Origin: Actinokineospora globicatena
GTDB lineage: Bacteria; Actinomycetota; Actinomycetes; Mycobacteriales; Pseudonocardiaceae
Assembly (NCBI RefSeq): GCF_024171945.1
Contig: NZ_JAMTCR010000003.1
Span: 1,193,333-1,257,332 of the forward strand
Direction: 5' to 3'
Length of the DNA: 64,000 nt
This document shows, piece by piece, positions 15,735 to 25,000 of the stretch. The translations under genes were made by a program, and so were the position numbers. The first letter of the stretch is position 1. Every line of letters begins with the position of its first letter. The notes below the pieces were generated by a model that was not told the origin of the DNA, made no database searches, and saw only the letters and a program-made list of their open reading frames with translations.

Positions 15735-17189
15735 CTATCCGAAGATGGCGGGCCCGGGGGTGAGGATGCCGCTCGGGTCGTAGCGCCGCTTCGCCGCGTG
15801 GAACGCCTGCCACCGGTCGCCGTACTGGGTCCGCCAGTCCTGGGCGGTGAACGGCACCGAGCCGATCGGGTACAGCGTGGCGCCGTGGGCGTCGCGGGCG
15901 CGGGCGAACAGGCGCGCGTTGCGGGCCAGCATCTCCTCGACGAACGCCGGGTCCGGGCCCGCCTGCTCGGCGACGGTGTTGATGTCGAGCACGAACGCCC
16001 ACCGGGTGCCGTCCGGCTTGGGCAGGCGCGGGAACGGCCTGGTGGTGAGGGCGCGGCGCTGCGGGTAGATCAAGCTCGCGCCGTAGGGGCCGATGTCGCG
16101 CTTGGTCAGTGTGGGGACGACCTCGGCGAGGTAGTTCTCGATGGTCGAGCCGGGCAACCAGATGTCGTACCAGGGCTTGATGAACCGGTCCCAGCCGATC
16201 GTCTCGCGCAGCTCGTCGATCGCGTTGTCGATGGTGAAGACGTAGTCGAGGTAGCCCGCGTCGGTGATCTGCGGGGCGGCGGACAGGCCCTGGGTGATGG
16301 CGGCGTTGTCGGGCTGGGCGCCGTCGAAGAACGCGGTGGCGTAGAGCTTGTAGGTGGCGTTGGTGCCGGGCGGGAACAGCTCGGCGTAGACGTGGTCGAC
16401 GCCCGGGCGGTCGATGAGGGTGCGCAGGTCCCGGCAGAACGCGGCGGTGTCGCCGTACTCGAGGGCGTAGGTGCGCGCGTTCTCCTTGGCGGGGACGAGG
16501 TCCAGCGTGGCCTTGGTGATGACCCCGCACTGGCCGAGCCCGCCCAGCACCGCGTCGAACAGGTCGCGCTGGTGGGTGCGGGAGCAGCGCTCGATGTCGC
16601 CGGTGCCGGTGACGACCTCCAGCTCGCGCACGTGGTCGACCTGGAGACCGGAGTTGAGGCCACCCACGAGGCCACCGATCCCGCCCACGGAAAGGGTTCC
16701 ACCGATGGACAGTCCTGTGTAGGCGGTCAGCGTGGGCGGGGTGGTCTTGTGCGCGAAGGCGGCTTTGGTGAGGTCCATCCACTTGAGACCGGAGTCGACG
16801 ACCGCCGTGCGCGGGGTCAGCGAGTGCACCGTGTTGAGGTGCTTGTTCTCGATCAGCAACCCTGCCGACAGGCCTTGTCCGTGCGTGGTGTGTCCCTGTC
16901 CCCGGGTGGAGACGCTCAGCTTGCGCTCCCGGCAGAACCGGACCATGGTCGCGATGTCCTTCGCCGACCCGGGCCGCAACACCGCGTGCGGCTTGTGCCG
17001 CACGATGTTCCCCAGATCCGTGGCCACCGCCTCCCGCGCGGCGTCGTCGACGACGAGTTCACCGTCCAGCGGCGGGACGCGGTCCAGCACACCAGCGGGT
17101 TCCCCGGTGGCCCACGCGCGACGTGACGGGTCGAACCCCACCACCACCGCCGAGGCCGCCGTCCCCAAGAACCCGCGCCTGCCTAACAT
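15735..17189 (-). CDS. Secreted (Tat) FAD-linked oxidoreductase, cytokinin-oxidase/BBE-like (SibW type)
   Basis: Protein of 484 aa. The N terminus MLGRRGFLGTAASAVVVG is a twin-arginine signal ending near WA. The FAD-binding PCMH domain includes RPGSAKDIATMVRF and STRGQGHTTHGQG, where the histidine may hold FAD covalently, and GGIGGLVGGLNSGLQ. The C-terminal substrate domain ends in YDPSGILTPGPAIFG. Export suggests a last oxidation outside the cytoplasm, for example forming the DNA-reactive imine/carbinolamine or desaturating the proline ring, so that the active drug appears outside the cell. The ATG follows GGGAGGCAGG. An upstream GTG is possible but would bury the Tat motif. It is the first gene of the minus-strand cluster. 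Confidence 0.85.
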   Translation of the reverse strand: MLGRRGFLGTAASAVVVGFDPSRRAWATGEPAGVLDRVPPLDGELVVDDAAREAVATDLGNIVRHKPHAVLRPGSAKDIATMVRFCRERKLSVSTRGQGHTTHGQGLSAGLLIENKHLNTVHSLTPRTAVVDSGLKWMDLTKAAFAHKTTPPTLTAYTGLSIGGTLSVGGIGGLVGGLNSGLQVDHVRELEVVTGTGDIERCSRTHQRDLFDAVLGGLGQCGVITKATLDLVPAKENARTYALEYGDTAAFCRDLRTLIDRPGVDHVYAELFPPGTNATYKLYATAFFDGAQPDNAAITQGLSAAPQITDAGYLDYVFTIDNAIDELRETIGWDRFIKPWYDIWLPGSTIENYLAEVVPTLTKRDIGPYGASLIYPQRRALTTRPFPRLPKPDGTRWAFVLDINTVAEQAGPDPAFVEEMLARNARLFARARDAHGATLYPIGSVPFTAQDWRTQYGDRWQAFHAAKRRYDPSGILTPGPAIFG

Positions 17190-17362
17190 CCTGCCTCCCT
17201 CACTCGCCACCATCCCCGGTGGCGCTCGGACCCGCTGCTCTCTCCTTGGTGACCTACCCGACCCCGCCGCGACCGAACCCGGACGAAACTCAGGTCTGTG
17301 TGAAGTTCTCTTCAAAGACTCCTCAACCACCGCTTCATCCGGACGTGGCTACCCTCGGCGGG

Positions 17363-18268
17363 GTGGACTTCCCGGACTCCCCCACGGTGCTCGACGGCGG
17401 ACTGGCCAGCGAGCTGCGGGCGTGGGGCCACGACATGTCGGACCACCTGTGGTCGGCCCGGTTGCTGCTCGACGAGCCCGCGGCGCTGACCGCGGCCCAC
17501 ACGGCGTTCTTCGAGGCCGGGGCGACGATCGTGACCACAGCGACCTACCAGGCGTCGTTCGAAGGGTTCGCCGCGCGGGGTCTCGCCCGCGATGACGCGG
17601 AACGGTTGCTGCGCCTGGGGGTCGAGGTGGCGGTGACCGCGCGCGCCGGGTTCACCGACGGCGTGGACCGGTGGGTGGCGGCGTCGGTCGGCCCGTACGG
17701 CGCGGCGTTGGCGGACGGCTCGGAGTACCGGGGGCGGTACGGGCTCAGCGTGGCGGACCTGGTCGACTGGCACCTGCCCCGGCTGCGGGTGCTGGCGGGC
17801 GCGCGCCCGGACATCCTGGCGTGCGAGACGGTCCCGGACGCGGTGGAGGCCGAGGCCCTCGGGGTGGCACTGGCGGAGGTGGACGTCCCCGCGTGGATCA
17901 CCTACACCGTGGAGGGCGACCGGACCCGCGCAGGCCAGCCGCTGGACGAGGCCTTCGCCGTGGCCGCGGCAAGCCCGTCGGTGACGGCGGTGGGGGTCAA
18001 CTGCAGCGCCCCCGACGACATCGGCCCGGCCATCGCGACAGCCCGATCGGTGACGGACAAGCCGATCGTGGTGTACCCGAACAGCGGCGAGTCGTGGACG
18101 GGCACGTGGAGCGGACCGTCCCGCTTCTCGGTCGACCTGGCCGCGGAGTGGGTGGCAGCGGGCGCACGGGTCGTGGGCGGCTGCTGCCGGGTAACGCGCT
18201 CCGACATCGCCGCCCTCGCCCGAGCGCTATCCCCGGAGGGTCCCCCCCATCACCGGCGGGCTACGTAG
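17363..18268 (+). CDS. mmuM: Homocysteine S-methyltransferase
   Basis: Protein of 301 aa of the MmuM/YhcE type. LDGGLASEL starts the barrel, GVNCS and VGGCCR carry the three zinc-binding cysteines, and TATYQASF is a typical early loop. It methylates homocysteine with S-methylmethionine or SAM. It diverges from the PBD flavin oxidase gene. Several cluster enzymes consume SAM, so methionine recycling would be useful, but the gene is common in actinomycetes and a pathway role is not shown. The GTG start has only a weak GGCGGG upstream and might be read from a leaderless mRNA. Confidence 0.85.
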   Translation: MDFPDSPTVLDGGLASELRAWGHDMSDHLWSARLLLDEPAALTAAHTAFFEAGATIVTTATYQASFEGFAARGLARDDAERLLRLGVEVAVTARAGFTDGVDRWVAASVGPYGAALADGSEYRGRYGLSVADLVDWHLPRLRVLAGARPDILACETVPDAVEAEALGVALAEVDVPAWITYTVEGDRTRAGQPLDEAFAVAAASPSVTAVGVNCSAPDDIGPAIATARSVTDKPIVVYPNSGESWTGTWSGPSRFSVDLAAEWVAAGARVVGGCCRVTRSDIAALARALSPEGPPHHRRAT

Positions 18269-18572
18269 GTCCACGTCACGCCTTCCCGACCCAGCCGCGG
18301 TTCGCTGACGATCTCGCGCTCCGCCACGACCTCGACACATCCAGGTAGTTCCCCACGGCGGGATCCCCGCCATGTCATCCGGACTCGGCACGGGCATCCG
18401 CCCTCATCTCGATCGAACGGTCATGGCGTCAAGGGCGCGTGTCGACCTTTTAGACCCCAACCGGGTGAGAAAGCGTGACTTTCGGATGTCGTTTGGCAGG
18501 CGGGGAGGTTGATGTGCGGGGACGGTGGGAGGTTCGGCGGCGGTGGTGTGTGCGGAGTCGGGGAGGTTCGCT
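18269..18572. other. Intergenic region upstream of the CdtB-like gene
   Basis: About 300 nt without a supportable gene. A short GC-rich inverted repeat near 18357-18371 (GGCGG-N5-CCGCC) could end the methyltransferase transcript. A promoter for the toxin-like pair should lie between roughly 18440 and 18550, but I see no convincing -35/-10 pair. Confidence 0.4.
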
Positions 18573-19463
18573 TTGGGACGCAGGGTTCTTGCGGTCGTGG
18601 CGGCTGTCGTGGTGACGGTGGGCGGGGTGGGGCCCGCGGGGGCGGTGGGGGTTACGGATTACTCGTTCGCGTCGTGGAATATGCAGGGGGCCAACAACTT
18701 GGGGGTGAGCAAGTGGGACGATCGGCCTGAGTTGATGTTGGGGGTGGTGCAGTTGGCGAAGTCGTACAGCGTTGTGGCGTTGCAGGAGGCCGGGTCGGTC
18801 ACCGACATCGACCGGGGGGCGGTGGCGTTCCCGCCGAGGTGGGCGTGTCAGCACCACGTGAAAGCGTTGCGGCGGGCCAGGAAGTGCATCTGGTTGATCG
18901 ACGATGGTGGCGCCACCTACCCGCGCACGGTCTACTTCGTGGAGTCCGAGGACCGCCAGGTCGACACCGGCAACCAGAACCGCAAGGACAACCTGGCGTT
19001 AGTGGTGAAGCACTCGGCGGTGGACGTGGTGAGCTGGGACTACCTGCCGCCGGTGCGGTCGGACGAGTTCCACGACGGTGATCGCGGGTTGCTGCAGTTG
19101 ACGTTGGCGGACGGCACGACCATCCACACTGGACACGCGGATGCGAGCCCGCCCGGTGCCAACGCGGCCGCGCTGGTGGCCAAGGTCAGGGCGGCGAACC
19201 CGGGCGGACCCTGGGTGCTGCTCGGCGACTTCAACGTCGAGCCCAAGTACCTGCGGCCGGTGCTCGGCGCGACCGAGCGGGTGGCGGCGACAACGACGAG
19301 CACCATGGCGGGCGGGGGCCCTGTCTACGACTACCTGGTCTGGTCGGACCAGCGCACGGCGAACCGGTTCACGGCGAAGATCATCCCGAACCGGGTCGTC
19401 GGCGGCACCACCATCCGCTACCGGTCCGACCACCGCCCCGTCCAGTTCACCCACGAGAACTGA
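18573..19463 (+). CDS. Secreted CdtB-family nuclease (cytolethal distending toxin B-like)
   Basis: Protein of 296 aa with a signal peptide ending near residue 24 and the DNase I/exonuclease-endonuclease-phosphatase fold. It follows CdtB more closely than generic family members. SWNMQGANN at 34-42 parallels TWNLQGSN of CdtB, and LQEAGSV at 70-76 parallels VQEAGAV. TGHAD at 187-191, GDFNVEP at 218-224, VYDYLV at 251-256 and SDHRPV at 285-290 supply E72, H188, D219, N221, D253, D286 and H287, the complete catalytic set. CdtB enters the nucleus of eukaryotic cells and nicks DNA. A secreted QxW lectin gene begins 7 nt downstream. The TTG start is chosen for GGGGAGG 6 nt upstream; GTG codons further up are alternatives. 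Confidence 0.82.
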   Translation: MGRRVLAVVAAVVVTVGGVGPAGAVGVTDYSFASWNMQGANNLGVSKWDDRPELMLGVVQLAKSYSVVALQEAGSVTDIDRGAVAFPPRWACQHHVKALRRARKCIWLIDDGGATYPRTVYFVESEDRQVDTGNQNRKDNLALVVKHSAVDVVSWDYLPPVRSDEFHDGDRGLLQLTLADGTTIHTGHADASPPGANAAALVAKVRAANPGGPWVLLGDFNVEPKYLRPVLGATERVAATTTSTMAGGGPVYDYLVWSDQRTANRFTAKIIPNRVVGGTTIRYRSDHRPVQFTHEN

Positions 19464-19470
19464 GGTACCT

Positions 19471-19995
19471 GTGCGACACCGGATCGCCGCCCTGCTCGCC
19501 CTGGTCCTGGCAACGACGGCCACCCCAGCGCACGCCGACGCCACCCTCTACCGCTACGGCCCATACAGCACTCGGTGGACCCCGCAGGTCGGCGCCGCGC
19601 TGTGCCTGACGTTCGCGGTGGACCAGACCGAAGGGCTGGCCGTGACCGAGGTGTGCGCCGACGACAAGACCCGGCAGGAGTGGCTGTTCACGCAGGACAA
19701 CGACGGCCGGGGCTTCGTCGTGCAGAACGTGCGGACCGAGCAGTGCCTGCGGACCAGAGCCGACACCGAACGCGTCGTGCAGGCCAGGTGCGACCGCGCG
19801 GCGCGGGACCAGTACTGGACGGTCGCGACCCGGGACGCCGGGAAGACCACCAGCCTCTGCGCCGCGGACGGCCGGTGCCTGACCGCGCTGGACGTGGTGA
19901 CACCGCAGGGTTACCGGCAGGTCGCCCTGCGGGCCACCACTCCCGCGCTCCAGAGCCGCCAGGCCTGGACACTGGCCGCCACGAGCCTCGGCTGA
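19471..19995 (+). CDS. Secreted ricin-type beta-trefoil lectin, candidate CdtA/CdtC-like subunit
   Basis: Protein of 174 aa with a signal peptide (cleavage near AHA-DA, residue 22). Three QxW-type repeats RQEWLF, DQYWTV and RQAWTL at about 50-residue spacing, with paired cysteines in each subdomain, indicate one ricin-B beta-trefoil. In cytolethal distending toxins CdtA and CdtC have this fold and carry CdtB to host cells. The gene begins 7 nt after the CdtB-like stop codon, so both are almost certainly co-transcribed. The ribosome site is weak (AGGT), suggesting translation by reinitiation. Sugar-binding residues cannot be confirmed by eye. Confidence 0.75.
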   Translation: MRHRIAALLALVLATTATPAHADATLYRYGPYSTRWTPQVGAALCLTFAVDQTEGLAVTEVCADDKTRQEWLFTQDNDGRGFVVQNVRTEQCLRTRADTERVVQARCDRAARDQYWTVATRDAGKTTSLCAADGRCLTALDVVTPQGYRQVALRATTPALQSRQAWTLAATSLG

Positions 19996-20030
19996 CAGCC
20001 CGCCGCCCAGGTCCCGACGGTGGCTGAGGA

Positions 20031-20561
20031 CTAGTTGCCGACCTTGACCGCGCGGTAGGTCACCGGGGCGAAGGTCTCGGGCACGACGACCACGCGCGGG
20101 TCGTAGTCACCGGTGACGATGACCGGCCAGCCGTTGAGAGCGGAGTTGATCGAGACGTCGATGGCGTCGTTCTTGGTGCCGGTGGCGTCGTTCTTGGTGC
20201 GGTTGGTGTGGATGGTCCACCGCTGGGTGCGGGCGTCGCCGATGGTCGCGAGGAACGGGGCGACCCGGACCGGGGCACCCGGCACGGCCTGGGGCAGCAC
20301 CCAGCCACGGCCGTCGCCGCGCTGGATCAGGTACGCGGGCCCGCCCTCGCTGACGCCGGTGTACACGAGCCGCCATCTGGTGGCGTCCCGCCGGGAACCG
20401 AGACCGATACCGCCGCGCCGCTCCACCAGCGCCGAGTCACCGCTGAGCAGCACCCAGGTGCCGGTGAGCCGGTCCCGCCCTGGCCTGGCCTCCGCGGCGG
20501 CCGGACTGGCCACCCCCGTCACCAGCACCACCGCGAGCACGGCCGTCATCCACTTGCGCAT
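20031..20561 (-). CDS. Secreted small beta-trefoil-like protein of unknown function
   Basis: Protein of 176 aa with a clear signal peptide (MRKWMTAVLAVVLVTGVASP, cut near AAA-EA). The rest is beta-rich with TRWRLV and TQRWTI motifs about 45-50 residues apart, resembling a degenerate beta-trefoil like lectins or the I66/mycocypin-type inhibitors. It converges on the CdtB/lectin pair with a 35-nt gap. It may be a third subunit of that putative toxin, a protease inhibitor or unrelated. It contains a 21-bp tandem duplication encoding the repeated TKNDA element. Strong ribosome site GGAGG. Confidence 0.6.
   Translation of the reverse strand: MRKWMTAVLAVVLVTGVASPAAAEARPGRDRLTGTWVLLSGDSALVERRGGIGLGSRRDATRWRLVYTGVSEGGPAYLIQRGDGRGWVLPQAVPGAPVRVAPFLATIGDARTQRWTIHTNRTKNDATGTKNDAIDVSINSALNGWPVIVTGDYDPRVVVVPETFAPVTYRAVKVGN
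20163..20204. repeat. 21-bp in-frame tandem duplication
   Basis: Two adjacent 21-bp units starting GGCGTCGTTCTTGGTGC (20163 and 20184) encode TKNDATG followed by TKNDAID-like sequence on the minus strand. The identity is nearly complete, so the duplication is recent. Confidence 0.8.
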
Positions 20562-20678
20562 CACAGGACCTCCAGATCGGGCGCCGCCCCCAACGGCCGC
20601 GCTTCGACCCGGCATTCACCACTTCACCACCGCGCACGCCTCCCCGGCCCGGCCATCACCCGAACGAGACCGCCGCAA

Positions 20679-21098
20679 TCACCCCTGAGCGCGACGCGCC
20701 GCCTGGATCGCGGGTCCGTGCACGGCGGACCAGTCGGCGAGCGCCGACAGCGGCACGAGCAGCGACTGCCCCAGCTCGGTCAGCGCGTACTCCACGGTGG
20801 CGGGCACGGTCGGGAACACCGTGCGGCTGACCAGGCCGTCGTGTTCGAGCGCGCGCAGCGTCCGGGTCAGCATGCGCTGGCTGATGTCCTCGACGGCCCG
20901 CTGCAGCTCCGAGAAGCGGCGCGGGGCGCGGCCGAGCAGGACCAGCACCAAGACGCTCCACTTGTCGCCGACGCGGCGGAGCACGTCGGTCGTCGGGCAG
21001 GCGGCGCGGTCGGCCCCGGTCACCGGGAGCGCGAGGTCGGCGGCGAGCACGGTGGGCACAGCGGCGGGCGCGGGCACAGCGGTGTGCGGAACGGACAT
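20679..21098 (-). CDS. HxlR-family transcriptional regulator
   Basis: Winged-helix protein of 139 aa. The conserved [19 protein letters not shown] opening, with CPTTDVL at the cysteine typical of redox- or aldehyde-sensing HxlR/YodB types, precedes the [19 protein letters not shown] recognition helix region. It is divergent from an SDR gene with a 76-nt gap, a common arrangement in which the regulator represses the oxidoreductase. Start chosen for GGAGG 8 nt upstream of the ATG; 8 extra residues at 21122 lack a ribosome site. Confidence 0.88.
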   Translation of the reverse strand: MSVPHTAVPAPAAVPTVLAADLALPVTGADRAACPTTDVLRRVGDKWSVLVLVLLGRAPRRFSELQRAVEDISQRMLTRTLRALEHDGLVSRTVFPTVPATVEYALTELGQSLLVPLSALADWSAVHGPAIQAARRAQG

Positions 21099-21174
21099 GA
21101 ATGTGCCTCCTTCCCCCGCCACGGTATCGGTGATGACCTTGCCGGGTCTTTCTCAGCGAGCACGGGAGCGGACC

Positions 21175-22011
21175 ATGGGCAAGGTCATCGTGATCTCCGG
21201 GGGCACCGACGGGATCGGGCGGGCGATCGCCGTCGCCAGGGTCAGGGCGGGTGACAGCGTCGTGGTGATCGGCAGCAGTGTGGCGAAGGGCGAGGCGGTG
21301 GCCAGGGCGGTCGGGGCGCCGGATCGGGTTCGGTTCATCGCCGCCGATCTGCGGTCCGTCTCCGAGAACGAACGCGTGGTCGCCGACATCGAGCGGCACC
21401 ACGACCGGGTGGACGCGCTCGTGCTGTGCGCCAACCGGCAGTTCCCGGACCGGGTGCTGACCGCCGACGGGCTGGAGTCGACCTTCGCCCTGTACTACCT
21501 CAGCCGGTACCTGCTCGGCCACGGCCTCCGGGCGCGGTTGGCGGCCGCGCCAGCGCCGGTGATCATCAACGTCGCCGCGCCGGGGATCTCGGCGGGCTCG
21601 GTGCGCTTCGATGACCTGCGGCTGGAGCGCCGCTACGGCCCCCTGCGGGCGCAGCTGCAGGGCGGGCGGGCCAACGACCTGCTCGGGGTCGCGTTCGCCG
21701 AGGAGCGCAGCAGCCCCGCGCGGTACGTTCTGTACCACCCGGGGTTCACCGCCACCCCTGGCGGCACGGCGAGCATGCGGCAGCCGCTGCGGGGGATCGT
21801 CAGCGTGCTCCGCGCGATCGCCGCGAAACCGGTCGTCGACGTGCTCCCGCCCATCAACGACGCGATCGACCACCCGCCCGCCGCGGCGCTCACGGCGAAC
21901 GACCGGGGCAGGCTCGTCGACCTGTCCCGTCCGGCGTTCGACCTGGTCAACGCGAGCAGACTATCTGCGGTCACCCGTGAGCTGGTCGGGAGCAGCCCGC
22001 TGTTGCCTTGA
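21175..22011 (+). CDS. SDR-fold protein with degenerate active site
   Basis: Short-chain dehydrogenase-like protein of 278 aa. The cofactor motif ISGGTDGIGRA and IAADLRS, LVLCANR, and IINVAAPG are standard Rossmann landmarks. The YxxxK catalytic pair is not visible: the expected place reads RAQLQGGRANDLL, with neither Tyr nor Lys in register. It may have lost dehydrogenase activity or use a different residue set. Divergent from the HxlR regulator, which probably controls it. The product is likely cytosolic. Confidence 0.82.
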   Translation: MGKVIVISGGTDGIGRAIAVARVRAGDSVVVIGSSVAKGEAVARAVGAPDRVRFIAADLRSVSENERVVADIERHHDRVDALVLCANRQFPDRVLTADGLESTFALYYLSRYLLGHGLRARLAAAPAPVIINVAAPGISAGSVRFDDLRLERRYGPLRAQLQGGRANDLLGVAFAEERSSPARYVLYHPGFTATPGGTASMRQPLRGIVSVLRAIAAKPVVDVLPPINDAIDHPPAAALTANDRGRLVDLSRPAFDLVNASRLSAVTRELVGSSPLLP

Positions 22012-22093
22012 CCGGTTCGGTTGGTGGGACGACTTGTCCGCCCGGGCTGGTCGGCGAGAATGCGGGGAGAGTGATCAACGCTGGGGGTCGGGG

Positions 22094-25000
22094 ATGGCCG
22101 GGAACGGCGAAGTGCGCGTTTTGGGACCTGTCGAGGTCCTGGTCGACGGGGCCGTGGTCGCGGTCGGGTCGGCGAAGCTGCGGACACTGCTGGCGGCGTT
22201 GGCGGTCAGGGCGCACGAATCGGTGTCGACGGACGAGCTGGTCGGGTGGCTGTGGGGTGATGACGCGCCCGAGAACCCGCGGCACACCGTCCAGATCTAC
22301 GTGATGCGCCTGCGGCGGCTGCTGGGCAAGGCGGTGATCCAGACCACCGGTGACGGGTACCGGCTGGTGGCCGCGGTCGACATAGTCACCTTCGAGCGGG
22401 TGCTCGACCAGGCGAGAGCAGCGCGGCCCGAGGACGAGGCGGACCTGCTGCGCGACGCGGAGGCGTTGTGGCGCGGCGAGCCGCTGGCGGACGTCGACAT
22501 CGCGGACCTGCGGGACCGCGTCGTGCCGAGGCTGTGGGAGTTGCGACTCGCGGCGGCGGAGCGGCGGGTCGAGTTGGACCTGGTGGCGGGGCGGCACGAG
22601 GTCATCGGGGAGCTCCGGGCGTTGACCGCCGCGCATCCGCTCAGGGAGCGGCTGTGGGCGCTGCTGGTGCGCGCGTTGCTGGCGGCGGGCCGGGAAAGCG
22701 AGGCGATGGCGGCCTACCACCAGGTGCGGGACGTCCTCGCGGACCAGTTGGGGGTCGACCCGGGCGCCGAGCTGCGGCACCTGTTCCAGGGCATGCTGGC
22801 CGATCCGGACGAGCCCGCACCGGCGCCGGTGTCACGGGTGCGATTGCCGCCGGATTTGCCCGACTTCGTGGGACGCGACGACCTCGTCGAGCGGGTCGAG
22901 CGGTTGCTGACGCCCCGGGGCACCGCGATGCCGATCGTGACCGTCGTCGGTCCGCCGGGGGTGGGCAAGACGGCGTTGGCGGTGCACGTGGCGCACCGGT
23001 TGCACGACCGGTTCCCCGACGGGCGGCTGCTGCTCAACCTGCACGGCTACTCCACCCGACCGTCCACAACAGCCGAACAGGCGCTGGCACACCTGCTCAG
23101 AACCCTCGGCGTGGCACCGGAACGGGTCCCGCTGGAGGTCGACGCACAGTCGGACCTGCTGCGAGCCCTGCTGGCGGACAAGCGAACCCTGCTCGTGCTG
23201 GACAACGCCTCGGGTGCCGACCAGGTCCGGGCGCTGCTGCCGTCCGGATCCGGGTGCGCGGTGCTGATCACCAGTCGCGACGAGATGCGCGGACTGGCGG
23301 TGACGCACGGCGCGCGCAAGGTGTCGGTCGGCGTGCTCGACGACACCGGGGCCCGGCAGTTGCTGACCGAGATGCTCGGCGCGGCGGTGGAAGCCGAACC
23401 GGACGCGGTGACGGAGCTGATCGAGGCGTGCGGCGCTCTCCCGCTCGCCCTGCGGATCGCGGCCGCCAACGTCGAGGACAGCATCGATCGCTATGTGCGG
23501 GAACTGTTGCGGCAGGACCGATTGCGGGCGCTCACCGTCACAGGGGACATCGCGGTGAGCGCCGCGTTCGACCTCTCCTACGCCGCGCTCTCCCCCGACG
23601 CGCGGCGGCTATTCCGCCGCTGCGGTGTGGCGCGGGCACCGGAGATCACCGCCGAGACCGCGGCCGTCATCGCCGGGATCGACGAGCAGGACGCGATGGC
23701 CCTGCTCCGCGTCCTGGCGACCAGCCACCTCATCGAGCAGACCCATCCCGGCCGGTTCCAGCTCCACGACCTGCTGCGCCTCTACGCCGTGCAGCGCGCC
23801 GGGACCGAGGACTCCGACGCCGACCGCGAGGACGTGATGTCCCGGCTGCTCGCCTGGTACGTCGGTGTGGCCAACCACGCCGCGGACGTGCTCTACCCCG
23901 AGATGAACCGGTTGGCCGCTCCCCGCGTGCGGCGGCCGTTCGCCGACAACGGGTCCGTGCTGTCCTGGTTGGACAGTGAGCGGATCAACCTCGCCTCGGT
24001 CGTCTGCCACGCGGCCGACAACGGCCCGTACCAGCCGGCGTGGCTGCTTGCCGACGCGCTGCGCGGCTACTTCTGGATCCAGTCGGACAACACCGCGTGG
24101 CGCTCGTCGGCCCTGGCCGGGCTGCGCGCGGCGACGGTGTCCGGTGACGACGAGGCGATGGCCGCGATGCGGCTGAGCCTGGGCACCATGTACTCCAGCT
24201 TCGGCGACTACCGCGGCGCCATCGAGCACTACGACCAGGCGCTGCTGATCGCCAAGCGCACCGGGTCGGCCCTGCTGGAATCCGCCGTGCTCAACAACTT
24301 CGCCTGTACCTGGCAGGACCAGGGCGCGCTCGACCGGGCCGTCGACTGCTACGAGCGCGCGCTGGCGTTGCAGCGGGAGGCGGGTACCGAGGCGCGGGTG
24401 GTGACGATGATGGTCAACCTCGGGTCGGCGTACTGGGAGCTGGGTCGGATCAGCGCGGCGCGGGATCTGTTCGAGCAGGCGCGGGAAGCACTGCGCGGCA
24501 CCCGGTCGCGGCAGGCGGAGGTGGAGGTCCTCGACAGCCTGGCGCGGGTCTACCTGGACCAGGGCGACACGGGGCTGGCGATCGAACGCGCGACCGAGGC
24601 GCTGCGGCTGTCAGAGTCGACCGGGCAACCCAGGCAGATCGCGGAGGCGCACAACACCTTGGGCGCGGCGACGTTGCGGACAGGGTCACCGGATCGCGCG
24701 GTCGAGCACCACACCCACGCGTTGCGCACGGCCCGCGATGTGGGGTTCCAGCGGGCGCAGGTAAGCGCCTTGGTCGGGCTGGTCGACGCCCACCGCGTGG
24801 CCGGGCAACTGAAAGGGGCACTGGCTTACGGCCGAGAAGCGTTGGCGCTCACCGACCGGGTGGGGTTCCGGGGGCGCGAGGGACGGGTCCTGCTCGCCCT
24901 GGCCCGTACGTTCCGCGACCTCGGCGACAACGCCGTGGCCACCGACCACGTCCGTCGCGCGCTCGAGGTCCACCGCGACACCGGCCACCGCCTCGGCGAG

